Assembly: GCF_026262505.1 (NCBI RefSeq)
Contig: NC_067205.1
Location: 24,991,693 to 25,055,692, forward strand
Direction: 5' to 3'
Length of the DNA stretch: 64,000 bases
Origin: Trichomonas vaginalis G3
Lineage: Eukaryota; Parabasalia; Trichomonadida; Trichomonadidae
Made by a program: the position numbers and the translations under genes. Positions within the stretch are counted from its first letter, which is position 1, and the number at the start of each line of letters is the position of its first letter. The notes below the pieces were generated by a model, which saw only the letters and a list, made by a program, of their open reading frames with translations, was not told the DNA's origin and ran no database searches. Positions 40,602 to 49,527 of the stretch are shown here, in pieces.

Positions 40602-41867
40602 ATGTACAGAATAGATGTTTCAGATTTTTATGACTTCCAAGCATTCAGAAATATGTGTCCATTTCGAGACTATAACAAAGCAGTCGAGAATTTGAAACGT
40701 TTAGTCATTTATGTCGACTCTGCCCCAGAATGTTATGTTATGAAAGAATGGGATGTTGTCTTTAACAAACCAAGAGCAACAATAGTGTCTGAACAAGAAT
40801 GTAGACAGAAACTTAAGAAAATAAAAGTCGTACAAGTTGGCATGAAGATGTTAGATGCTTGGGATATCTTATTGTCAAAGTTAGAAGATTTTTCAGTTCG
40901 AGGTATAAAGTTCTATACACCTTCTCCAAACTTCTATTCTATCTTCACTGGATATAAATATGAACAAGTAGAATGGAAAGAAAATATTATAGAAGCTTGG
41001 TTAGACCATGTCAAAGAAATTATATGCAATGGAAACGAAAGAGTCTATGAGTATATCTTATGTTGGTTTGCAAACATCTTACAACATCCAAGTGCTAAAA
41101 ATGAAACTGCTCTCATTATAATTGGAAAACAAGGAACTGGTAAGAACACATTCTTTACAGATATTTTGTGCAAACTGTTAGAGGGCTATTCGAACCCGAA
41201 TATGACAAACTTAGAAAACATCTGTGGCAAGTTTAACTCCTCAATAGAGAATATGAAACTTATAGTTTGCAATGAACTTCAAAGTATAGATACAACAAAA
41301 GTTTTGAACTCAGATGCTTTGAAGAGTCTTATAACAGACAAAGTTGGAGTTGTTGAAAGAAAGTATAAAGACCAAAGAGTTTGTGAAAATGTTGCAAACT
41401 TCATTATGGTTTCAAACAATGCTGTTCCGATGAAGTTAGAAAGTTCTGACAGAAGATATGTAGTTGTCAGAACGTCAGATTCTCATATGCAAGATACAGA
41501 ATATTTTGACGACTTAGCAGAAACTTTGACATCTGACTTTTACAACCACTTGTTCTCATATTTCATGACATTAGATATTTCTAAGTTCAATCCAAGACAA
41601 ATTCCACATACCGAAGAGAGACAAACATTGTTAGAAGCAAACAAGAGTGTATATGAACTGTTCATAGATGAAACTGACTTTGAGTGTTTAGATGAAAGGT
41701 CATTGTACGATTCGTATAAACAATATTGTCAAGAATATGGTTATATGACAGCGTCTAAACGAACATTCTTGGCAAATGTCAAAAGTCTTTTAGACGTACA
41801 GAATGGTGTATATACAAAGAAAATTTTTATGAGTAAATTTAAAAAAAAATATTTTTTTATCCGATAG
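40602..41867 (+). CDS. Polinton SF3 helicase
   Basis: Start at 40602 (MYRIDVSDFYDFQAF) just after TTTTTATTTTTATAAAA, a promoter-like box also seen before 51681. Walker A IIGKQGTGKNTFF, then NLENICGKFNSSIENMKLIV and CNELQS, VSNNAVPMKLESSDRRYVV: the D5-type SF3 helicase layout, closely matching the protein at 1796-4480. Expected role: unwinding during protein-primed replication. Confidence 0.85.
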   Translation: MYRIDVSDFYDFQAFRNMCPFRDYNKAVENLKRLVIYVDSAPECYVMKEWDVVFNKPRATIVSEQECRQKLKKIKVVQVGMKMLDAWDILLSKLEDFSVRGIKFYTPSPNFYSIFTGYKYEQVEWKENIIEAWLDHVKEIICNGNERVYEYILCWFANILQHPSAKNETALIIIGKQGTGKNTFFTDILCKLLEGYSNPNMTNLENICGKFNSSIENMKLIVCNELQSIDTTKVLNSDALKSLITDKVGVVERKYKDQRVCENVANFIMVSNNAVPMKLESSDRRYVVVRTSDSHMQDTEYFDDLAETLTSDFYNHLFSYFMTLDISKFNPRQIPHTEERQTLLEANKSVYELFIDETDFECLDERSLYDSYKQYCQEYGYMTASKRTFLANVKSLLDVQNGVYTKKIFMSKFKKKYFFIR

Positions 41868-41872
41868 AAAAG

Positions 41873-42193
41873 ATGGCAAAATTCATCTCAGTAAACAAGT
41901 ACATGTCAGGACTTAAAGAAGAACTAGACCCATTCACATATTTGAATGTTTACTTCTACCATTTTGAAAAGTCTTCATTCAGCAAAGTTTGGAACATCGA
42001 ACCAGTTAAGTTTGCTATTGTGACTAAAAATGGTGCGAAATTTGAAGACTTAGACATAGAAGGTTTGTTAACAGTCAAAGAAAATTTTGACAGAAGGTTC
42101 TCAAACCTTAAAGAAGGCAAAGCATACAAACTTGTTATACCTTATGAACAAAGAAAGCAGACGACTATGAATATTATGAGTCTAAAGTTGTAG
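41873..42193 (+). CDS. Polinton small protein, 106 aa
   Basis: MAKFISVNKYMSGLKEELDPFTYLNVYFYH...; alpha/beta, not recognised. Starts five bases after the helicase gene with an A/T-rich leader. Possibly a replication accessory; inferred only from position. Confidence 0.5.
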   Translation: MAKFISVNKYMSGLKEELDPFTYLNVYFYHFEKSSFSKVWNIEPVKFAIVTKNGAKFEDLDIEGLLTVKENFDRRFSNLKEGKAYKLVIPYEQRKQTTMNIMSLKL

Positions 42194-42299
42194 AAGTTCA
42201 AGGTAAATTGGGTAAAAAGATTTTAGAGTCTAAGCCAGTGTTTACTCCTAAAGAGGAAGAGAACATTGACATTGACCAGAAATGTTCTAAAAATAAAAT

Positions 42300-42756
42300 T
42301 TTATTTTTACATGTCAAATTTCTTTTTCTCTGGAACTGGTTCAGGTTCTTTCTTCTCTTCTTCTACTTTCTTTTTTTCTTTTCTTTCTTCTTCTTTTCTG
42401 GTGGAGTTATGTCAAACTTCTCAGAACCATATTTTTGTAAAAGTTCTTTGTCCTTTAATAGCTCTTCTATTCTGTTTTCTATTTCATCTTCAAGAACAGC
42501 GCATGTGTCTTCTTTGCATTCTAAGAAGTTTTGTTGGACTTCATCTCTCCAAGAGGCGTCATCTCTGTCAACAAGTCTGTCATTGACAAATTTTAAGACT
42601 TCTCTGCTTAATGTTTTATGGTTCTTGTCATATTCCCAGAAACAGAACTTTAGAACAAATTCACCTTTCTTGTTTACACTATGTAAGATTTTATGGTCGA
42701 CAGATGTTTTGCTGTCAAAAGCTTGTCTCGAATATAGATAGCGAAATCGCTAGACA
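42300..42756 (-). pseudogene. Polinton unknown protein region
   Basis: Minus-strand coding-type sequence beginning MSSDFAIYIRDKLL and ending in a Glu/Lys/Arg-rich tail (PPEKKKKEKKRKKESRREE). The plus-strand frame over it is a shadow of the low-complexity tail. Divergent from the ATPase region. Function unknown. Confidence 0.5.
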
Positions 42757-42792
42757 TTTTCTAAAAGATAAAAATTTTAATTTTTCTAAAAT

Positions 42793-43652
42793 ATGTTAGA
42801 AAAAAAGTTTGCTGACATTGACAAGAAATTTGAGAATGTTTTAAACAAGAACAAGAGGAAGTTAGAAAATGCTCAGATAAAGCCTATACATGACAAGTTC
42901 TTATTTGCTCAGAATGGTATAACAGGTCTAATTGCACCACCTGGGTCGGGTAAGACTTTCACTTATCTTAAAATGGCTGCACAACAACAAGAACTAGATG
43001 AGAAGAACCCATTTTATGAGTTAGTTTCATTTGTAGTACTTCTGGTCAATTTGACCAAACCGTCAATTCGTTCAAAGATATTATAAAGAAGTCTAAGTTA
43101 GTATGTATAAAAGACTCTGAGTTGTTTAGATTGATAAAGAAGTACCAAAGAAGAGTTTTGAAGTATATGCTATAAATGAGTATATAAATTCTAAGTTTAA
43201 AGACCCAAATGAGGAAATGCAGAGAATATTAGAGAAGAAACACTTCAGAAATAAACAGAAAGAGATAGAATACATTTCGAAGAAATTGCAATCTTACGAT
43301 TGGAAGACATACCCTCATAGATGTCTTCTTATCTTAGATGATTTCGCCTCTCATCCTTTGTTAAAGAATAGAGAACAAGATATGTGTCGAATTCTTAAGA
43401 AACTTAGGCACTTTAACATCTCAGTTGTCATTTGTGTACAGACAGCAAAGAGTTTAAGTAAGGATGTTAAAAAGAATACTGACTGACATTATACTTTTCC
43501 CCGGATTGTCCGAAGACGATTTCATGGAACTTATGAAAGAGTCCATGGCAGGTAAGTTTGACAGACATGAACTATGGGAGAAGTACAAAGTCATACAAGA
43601 CCCTCAACTTCTTTCAGAATTCATATCTACGCAAACAAAGTTCAAATTGTAA
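42793..43652 (+). pseudogene. Polinton packaging ATPase region (FtsK/HerA, A32-like)
   Basis: Walker A segment TGLIAPPGSGKTFTYL after a basic helical start; further on LLILDDFASHPLL as Walker B (hhhhDD), CRILKKLRHFNISVVICVQ as the sensor strand, and an end rich in LPGLSEDDFMELM-type sequence. These features and their order fit the genome-packaging ATPase of Polintons and large DNA viruses. Confidence 0.8.
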
Positions 43653-43675
43653 AAAGTCAAGCTTGAAAAATGTAA

Positions 43676-44430
43676 GTGTTTAGTCTTAGTAAGTCTGTTG
43701 TGGTGCTGGGGCTGTCGGTTCTTCTGGCTTTGGAAGGCATTCAGGAAGAGGGACGTGAGACATTCGTTTGTGTCCTGTTGGAAGGAAAAACTTTTCCTGT
43801 CGGAAGGAAGAACTTTTCCTGTTGGAAGGAAAAACTTTTCCTGTTGGAAGGAAAAACTTTTCCTGTCGGAAGGAAAAACTTTTCCAGTTGTCGGGAAAAT
43901 TTTTTCCAGTTGTCGGGAAAATTTTTTCCTGTCGGAAGGAAAAATTTTTCCTGAAGTTCGACCAAAAAGTTCTCAATTTTCGAAAATTTGAATGGTTTAC
44001 GGACGGACAACTGGAAAAATTTTTCCTGTCGGAAGGAAAATTTTTTCCTGTCGGAAGGAATTTTTTTTCCTGTCGGAAGGAATTTTTTTTCCTGTCGGAA
44101 GGAATTTTTTTTCCTGTCGGAAGGAAGGACTCGGAATGCCAGAAGGATTTGACAAGGCAATTTACTTTATAGAGCTACCTGAGCCATCTGAAGTCAAGCG
44201 TAAAAATAAATGGTTCATCTACTCTACTTGTTTGAAGTTGTCAAAATACTCTGTTATTTTTTCCTTTAACAATGGCAAATCTTCTTTGAATGTAAGTATT
44301 GTACAACCTTTCATATCATAGTGTGTTTGAGGTAACGTATCTTGAACTATTTGTTTCACATCTTCATTCGGTGTCATTGAAATCGGTAAGTTTTCGCGAT
44401 AGAACCAATTTCTGTCAGATTTGTAAATCT
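43676..44430. repeat. Palindromic GGAAGGAAAAACTTTTCC minisatellite and gene remnant
   Basis: From ~43780 to 44125 a ~22-base unit GTCGGAAGGAAAAACTTTTC is repeated with variants (GTTGG, GTCGG; spacer A/T-runs of 3-8). Because the unit is nearly self-complementary, both strands and several frames stay open, giving spurious frames rich in Phe-Pro-Gly-Arg or Arg-Gln-Glu-Lys. Around it are remnants of a minus-strand gene (~44200-44440) of unknown kind. Confidence 0.8.
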
Positions 44431-45044
44431 TAGCAAGGTCGTAAAAGCTTTTGTTGTTTTCTTCTGACTAAATGCAACATAACCATATCTTTATCTTCTT
44501 CATTTTCCATCTCTTCAGTATAAATCATATACTTATAGTTCTTTTCCTTTCCTTTTGGTACCGAACGTGGTATTCTTTTCTGAATGTTTTTGTCTTTTGC
44601 TTCAATGACTTCATCTTTTGCTTGAAGTTTCTTTTCCATCTCTTCACGTTCTTGTCTATGAATTTCGTCAAGAAGTCTGTATATATTCCAAGCATAACGA
44701 GGCGAAGCCCACATTGCAACAGCATTTACAAGAAGTCTATGTACATACCAACCTCTCAAACCATTTGGCAAATTTTTACGATTTTCATGAGTTTTAGGCG
44801 ACCCCGAAGGAAGTCGGTCTCGCTGTGCTTCGCTCCAAAGTTCTTGTGTGCTTTGGTTTTTGAACCAATCGTCTGTATGTTTGGTATCTGGAGCAAAACA
44901 TGCTGTCAAAATACTTTGCATTTGGTACATATCGTCTTTGACCGAACGAATGAGACGGAGTTGTTTGTTAAACTGTATGTACTCATATTCTTCATTTATG
45001 GCTTCATGAACGATAGCAGTTGTTGTGTTCTCTGATGTTGACAT
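44430..45044 (-). CDS. KilA-N domain protein 1 (Polinton)
   Basis: Start at 45044 (MSTSENTTTAIVHEAINE), preceded by the shared ATTTTGTATGTAAAGACAGAT leader. KilA-N features: DDWFKNQSTQELW, then LRGWYVHRLLVNAVAMWASPRYAWNIYRLL, as in KilA-N proteins of poxviruses, mimivirus-type viruses and phages. After a coiled coil (EEMEKKLQAKDEVIEAKD) a C-terminal domain starts with KNYKYMIYTEEM. KilA-N binds DNA; a regulatory role is likely. Confidence 0.75.
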   Translation of the reverse strand: MSTSENTTTAIVHEAINEEYEYIQFNKQLRLIRSVKDDMYQMQSILTACFAPDTKHTDDWFKNQSTQELWSEAQRDRLPSGSPKTHENRKNLPNGLRGWYVHRLLVNAVAMWASPRYAWNIYRLLDEIHRQEREEMEKKLQAKDEVIEAKDKNIQKRIPRSVPKGKEKNYKYMIYTEEMENEEDKDMVMLHLVRRKQQKLLRPC

Positions 45045-45068
45045 ATCTGTCTTTACATACAAAATAAA
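45045..45068 (-). promoter_or_regulatory. Shared Polinton promoter/leader motif
   Basis: ATTTTGTATGTAAAGACAG touching the start codon at 45044. Near-identical leaders precede 45744 (ATTTTGTATGTAAGAACAGA) and 47497 (ATTTTGTATAAAAGAACAGA). Confidence 0.65.
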
Positions 45069-45132
45069 AAAAATATTTTATAAAAAATTAGCGTTATTTT
45101 CTATCTTTCACAAAAGACCAAAAATAAACGCT

Positions 45133-45744
45133 TTACATGTATTTTTCAGCAACTTCGTCAAATAATTTTATAGCTTTATCTATCTCATCTACTTCAAACG
45201 TTTCTTTACCTTTTATGGGAGCACCATACATTTTCTCAAACTTTTCGAGTAGTTCTGTTTCAGCAGCTCTCATATCATTAGCAAACACAACCTTGACTAT
45301 ATTGACTGTACTGTCATATCTTTGAGTTATATTATATGTTCTTCCTATCTTATATCTCTTTGTATTGAAGTCCTTCGGTTTCTGAACGATGTAAAGTAAG
45401 CCTTCACTGCAACGTTCCGTATCGAATGAACCATATGTTATGAAGTTATATCCAACAACTGAGTCTAACCATAACAAAACTATTGGTATAAGACTTTTGT
45501 CGATGAGATATGCTGTAGTTCCATAGAATCTTACCGATATCATAAGCTCAGGATTTCTTGTCAAAATTTTCTGAGTTGAAGCATTTCTAACCCAGTCGTG
45601 TGTTTTCTTTCCAGATGGAGATAAAATGTCTGACAAAGAATATTTGTTGTATTTCTTTGAGTATCTTACGTTTAAATCACCTATTCTAACCACTTTGGTG
45701 TCATTGTCTATCTTTTTAACTGTTTCAAACTCATTGTTTGACAT
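45133..45744 (-). CDS. KilA-N plus T5orf172 (GIY-YIG-like) protein 2 (Polinton)
   Basis: Start at 45744 (MSNNEFETVKKIDND). N-terminal KilA-N: YSLSDILSPSGKKTHDWVRN, then a YLIDKSLIPIVLLWLDSVVGYNF helix. C-terminal T5orf172-type domain: LLYIVQKPKDFNTKRYKIGR, ITQRYDST, FANDMRAAETELLEKFEK, KGKETFEV. This pairing is typical of viral KilA-N proteins. Likely a DNA-binding protein with a GIY-YIG-related nuclease-like domain. Confidence 0.85.
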   Translation of the reverse strand: MSNNEFETVKKIDNDTKVVRIGDLNVRYSKKYNKYSLSDILSPSGKKTHDWVRNASTQKILTRNPELMISVRFYGTTAYLIDKSLIPIVLLWLDSVVGYNFITYGSFDTERCSEGLLYIVQKPKDFNTKRYKIGRTYNITQRYDSTVNIVKVVFANDMRAAETELLEKFEKMYGAPIKGKETFEVDEIDKAIKLFDEVAEKYM

Positions 45745-45768
45745 TTCTGTTCTTACATACAAAATAAA
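45745..45768 (-). promoter_or_regulatory. Shared Polinton promoter/leader motif
   Basis: ATTTTGTATGTAAGAACAGA immediately upstream of the start codon at 45744; see 45045-45068. Confidence 0.65.
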
Positions 45769-46561
45769 AAAATAAATAAAAATAAAACTAACTTTATTTT
45801 TTCTATCTTAAGGAAATTCATGATTTTCATAGAGTTTTGGCGACTACGTTTTCTTACGTACTCGCTGTTCTTCACTGTTTTTCGTACGGAATCTCTACCC
45901 TCGTTTTTTTCGAGGGTAGCAATCTTATGCCATTTTACTCAGAATTTTGTGCTGAATTCAGCAAAAATATATTTTAGGGTAGAAGGTTAGATCTCACCCG
46001 TTTTTTCACCTGTTTTTTCACCTCATGAATTTTCATGATTTCATCGTACATGTTTTGTCAAAACTTCATCGTACATGTTTTGTCAAAACTTCATCGTACA
46101 TGTTTTGTCAAGACTTCTTCGTAATGAGCGTAAATCAGACAAAAATAATGTTTATGTTAGCATGTTAGATCTAACACGTTTTCTAACACGTTTTCTAACA
46201 TGGTCTAAAACTCTCGAAAATCTTGAATTTTCATGATTTCATCGTACATGTTTTGTCAAAACTTCATCGTACATGTTTTGTCAAAACTTCATCGTACATG
46301 TTTTGTCAAAACTTCTTCGTACATGTTTTGTCAAGACTTCTTCGTACATGTTTTGTCAAGACTTCTTCGTAATGAGCGTAAATCAGACAAAAATAATGTT
46401 TATGTTAGCATGTTAGATCTAACACGTTTTCTAACACGTTTTCTAACATGGTCTAAAACACACAAAACTCATGAAATTTCATACGGAATTCAGCAAAAAT
46501 AAAGTTTATGTTAGCATGTTAGATCTAACACGTTTTCTAACACGTTTTCTAACATAACTAT
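45763..46561 (-). repeat. Iteron and AGATCT-module block, minus orientation
   Basis: Contains AGATCT modules at 45975-46018, 46143-46203, 46390-46455 and 46495-46557, all reading on the minus strand, with CATCGTACATGTTTTGTCAA units between (reverse of the TGACAAAACATGTACGATG core at 1-960). A ~240-base segment is repeated twice (46026-46205 and 46221-46455). It lies 3' of the gene at 46562-47497 and is the inverted counterpart of 47573-48516. Confidence 0.85.
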
Positions 46562-47497
46562 TTACAAGCGTTTTACATGGTATATGTTGCGATGGTTCAT
46601 GACTTTAAACAGTTTTGTAGCTTCTATTTCTTCGCTGAGGATATCGAATGTTTTAACTATGCCGAAGGTTTCTTTATACTTCTTCTTGACGTCAGATAGA
46701 AGGAAATCGTCAGCAGTTGGATAGTTTTTGTTCAGAAATTCTAACATGTCCATTTTATCTTCTGCTGGCTTCTCTGCTTCTTTCTTTAAGTCTGCATAGT
46801 CGTTTCTCATTCTTTCTATCTCTTTGACGGAGTAGTTATATTTCCTAATTGCCGCTTTACATTTAGAACATTGCGGGTTCATTTTTGCGTTATACATTGA
46901 AATTTGACCTGCTAGAACAACTAAAGCGTCAATTGCTCTCTTCATCTCAAACATAGCGGGTCTTATTTGTTCATGCCATACCTTACCTCTTCTATCTTTA
47001 TCTCTTATCTGCCATACACATTTTGCAACTAATGAAACAAAGTTGTCGTAGGTCTTAAATTCTTCAGATTTATATATGTCAGAAACATTCTTATATACCA
47101 TGTCGCAATCTTTGTCCATAACTTTATGGTTGCAATGAAATCCTAGAAACTCATAGTTTACCTTTCGTATGAACTTCTTTATTTCTACTGAGTCAGTTGC
47201 TTTGACTTCTATTTCATCGAATTCAGGAATAGTGAGTTTTTGCTGCTGAATTTCAGGCAATTTGGGTAAATGGTCAATAATGTCCTGCATTTCATAAAGA
47301 TACTGTTCATTTGTTTCATCTTTCGCACTACAGTCTAAATTACATGTTAAAAGTTCTTGCTTTATCTTCTGGATTTCTGTTTCGAAAGTATATGAAGAAG
47401 GAATGAAGCTTTTCATCTCTACTAACATAGATGTTGGATTCATGACTAACGAGTTTGGTGCTGTTGTTTGAATTGTTGTTGTGCCGATTGTTGACAT
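46562..47497 (-). CDS. Polinton unknown protein, 311 aa
   Basis: Start at 47497 (MSTIGTTTIQTTAPNSLVMN) rather than the longer frame, because the shared GTATAAAAGAACAGA leader ends there. Helical and charged; a CxxC pair in NPQCSKCKAAIRKYN may bind zinc. The C-terminal ~60 residues (LEFLNKNYPTADDFLLSDVK...YHVKRL) look like a winged-helix tail. Flanked on both sides by inverted repeat/module blocks. Confidence 0.55.
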   Translation of the reverse strand: MSTIGTTTIQTTAPNSLVMNPTSMLVEMKSFIPSSYTFETEIQKIKQELLTCNLDCSAKDETNEQYLYEMQDIIDHLPKLPEIQQQKLTIPEFDEIEVKATDSVEIKKFIRKVNYEFLGFHCNHKVMDKDCDMVYKNVSDIYKSEEFKTYDNFVSLVAKCVWQIRDKDRRGKVWHEQIRPAMFEMKRAIDALVVLAGQISMYNAKMNPQCSKCKAAIRKYNYSVKEIERMRNDYADLKKEAEKPAEDKMDMLEFLNKNYPTADDFLLSDVKKKYKETFGIVKTFDILSEEIEATKLFKVMNHRNIYHVKRL

Positions 47498-47521
47498 TTC
47501 TGTTCTTTTATACAAAATAAA
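47498..47521 (-). promoter_or_regulatory. Shared Polinton promoter/leader motif
   Basis: ATTTTGTATAAAAGAACAGA immediately upstream of the start codon at 47497, the third member of the set. Confidence 0.65.
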
Positions 47522-47572
47522 AAAAATAAAAAAAATAAAACTAACTTTATTTTTTATTTCGGGAAAATTCAT

Positions 47573-48516
47573 GAAAATTCAAGAGGTGAAAAAAGAGGTG
47601 AAAAAACAGGTGAGATCTAACATGCTAACATAAACTTTATTTTTGGTGTAAATTTCATGAAAATTCAAGAGTTTTAGACCATGTTAGAAAACGTGTTAGA
47701 AAACGTGTTAGATCTAACATTCTAACATAAACTTTATTTTTGGGTCCTTTACACTCATTACGAAGAAGTCATTACAAAACATTTACGAAGAAGTCATGAA
47801 AATTCAAGAGGTGAAAAAAGAGGTGAAAAAACATTTACGAAGAAGTCTTGACAAAACATTTACGAAGAAGTCATGAAAATTCAAGAGTTTTAGACCATGT
47901 TAGAAAACGTGTTAGAAAACGTGTTAGATCTAACCATCTACCCGACATTCTCGTCAAATACAAAAAAATGACACTTTTTCATTAGATAACTGTTATTTTT
48001 TGACGAAGTGAAGGTTGACACTTCGTCAAAAAAATCCCTGAAATCATATCTTACATACAAAAAAATACAAAAAAATGACACTTTTTCATTAGATAACTGT
48101 TATTTTTTGACGAAGTGAAGGTTGACACTTCGTCAAAAAAATCCCTGAAATCATATCTTACATACAAAAAAATACAAAAAAAACTAACTTTATTTTTTCT
48201 ATCTTAAGGAAATTCATGACAAATTCAAGAGGTTAGAAAACGTGTTAGAAAACGTGTTAGATCTAACATTCTAACATAAACTTTATTTTTGGGTCCTTTA
48301 CACTCATTACGAAGAAGTCTTGACAAAACATTTACGTTCATGTTTGACAAAACATTTACGAAGAAGTCTTGACAAAACATTTACGAAGAAGTCTTGACAA
48401 AACATTTACGAAGAAGTCTTGACAAAACATTTACGAAGAAGTCATGAAAATTCAAGAGGTTAGAAAACGTGTTAGAAAACGTGTTAGATCTAACATGCTA
48501 ACATAAACATTATTTT
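47573..48516 (+). repeat. Iteron and AGATCT-module block, plus orientation, with duplicated hairpin
   Basis: AGATCT modules at 47583-47645, 47678-47740, 47888-47945, 48226-48295 and 48455-48518, with TTGACAAAACATTTACGAAG units between. A ~107-base segment repeated twice (47956-48180) carries the hairpin TGACGAAGTG/CACTTCGTCA with loop AAGGTTGA and T6/A6 extensions (48001-48028 and 48108-48135). The modules at 47583 and 47888 combine half-sites of different types. Confidence 0.85.
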
Positions 48517-49377
48517 TCAATACTTTTTCAGCACTTTTCCGTAGTTATATATGAAAGACAATTCGAGATAAAAGTCATAGTACAATGGAATAATATGTTG
48601 CACACCATTTGTTGTGAACCAAACTTGAAAGTCAGAGAAACTGTTACTAGGTGGTTCGTAGAATTTAGAAGCAAAGTCATAAAAGTCCTTACCAATACAT
48701 AGAAAACTATTGTTGCTTGAACTGAAACTTGCATGACACATAACATTTTGAGGGTCAAACACGTTTCTATAAACTGTCAAATCTGCTGGTGGAAGTATAA
48801 ATTTAAATGGACCATCTGGTGGTAATGGTTCGTTCTGGTTTAGTAACCGAAGAAATTGTGCCCAAGAACGTTTGTCTACTTTCCAAAATAAAAACTCTGT
48901 ATCTCTTGGAGGGTTAATTTCAATCTTTTGAAATGAAACGGTGGAGTTCATCTTGTCATATTCTAGTTTCAGATAGTATGTTCCATTTAGTAAAGAGTCG
49001 TATTTTTCTTGAAATTCCCAATAATATTTGTTCATTTGAGTTTGAAAGTCATTTAGAGTTTTCTCAAGACTTTCGTCTGAACGAACTGTAAAGATTCTCA
49101 TTTCGTCAAATTTGTCTATTAGACCATCAGAACCTTTATACTGCCCATGAAAATATACTGCGAACATAAATGCGTTAGTTCTATTTGAAAACAAAACTCT
49201 TCTAAATCCTATTGCCTTTGCATCTGAAGGACTTTGAAGCCAACGAATTGGATAGTCAAACCTGTATATTCGGGATGAAATTTCTTCATCTGAAATAGTC
49301 CTACCAGCATTTGTAAAGATATAGTCTAACGGTTTTGTATCTGCTACTTTTGTTCTTTGTTTTTCAACCTGAAGCAT
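48517..49377 (-). CDS. Polinton unknown protein, 286 aa (paralogue of 55288 region)
   Basis: MLQVEKQRTKVADTKPLDYIFTNAG..., with the segments YRFDYPIRWLQSPSDAKAIGFRR, FYEPPSNSFSDFQVWFTTNG and IPLYYDFYLELSFIYNYG. The same segments recur at 55288-56100, so the gene has been duplicated. The beta-rich character suggests a structural or surface protein; no family recognised. Confidence 0.6.
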   Translation of the reverse strand: MLQVEKQRTKVADTKPLDYIFTNAGRTISDEEISSRIYRFDYPIRWLQSPSDAKAIGFRRVLFSNRTNAFMFAVYFHGQYKGSDGLIDKFDEMRIFTVRSDESLEKTLNDFQTQMNKYYWEFQEKYDSLLNGTYYLKLEYDKMNSTVSFQKIEINPPRDTEFLFWKVDKRSWAQFLRLLNQNEPLPPDGPFKFILPPADLTVYRNVFDPQNVMCHASFSSSNNSFLCIGKDFYDFASKFYEPPSNSFSDFQVWFTTNGVQHIIPLYYDFYLELSFIYNYGKVLKKY

Positions 49378-49527
49378 TTAATATATGTAAAAATATATTG
49401 TTTTAAAATGGTATGCCATTTCATATTTCTCATCTAACAAACAAGTTTCCCAACGGTCTTCTCCAACAAACTCAGCGTACATTTCAAATAAAATTAAAAA
49501 AATGTCACTTTTTTAAAAATAAATTTT

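Noticed and set aside
42208-42741. Plus-strand frame with Phe/Leu-rich, membrane-like sequence
   Set aside because: Antisense of a Lys/Glu-rich tail on the minus strand; the opposite strand has the coding character.
43676-44172. Several overlapping long frames on both strands
   Set aside because: All are products of the self-complementary 22-base minisatellite.
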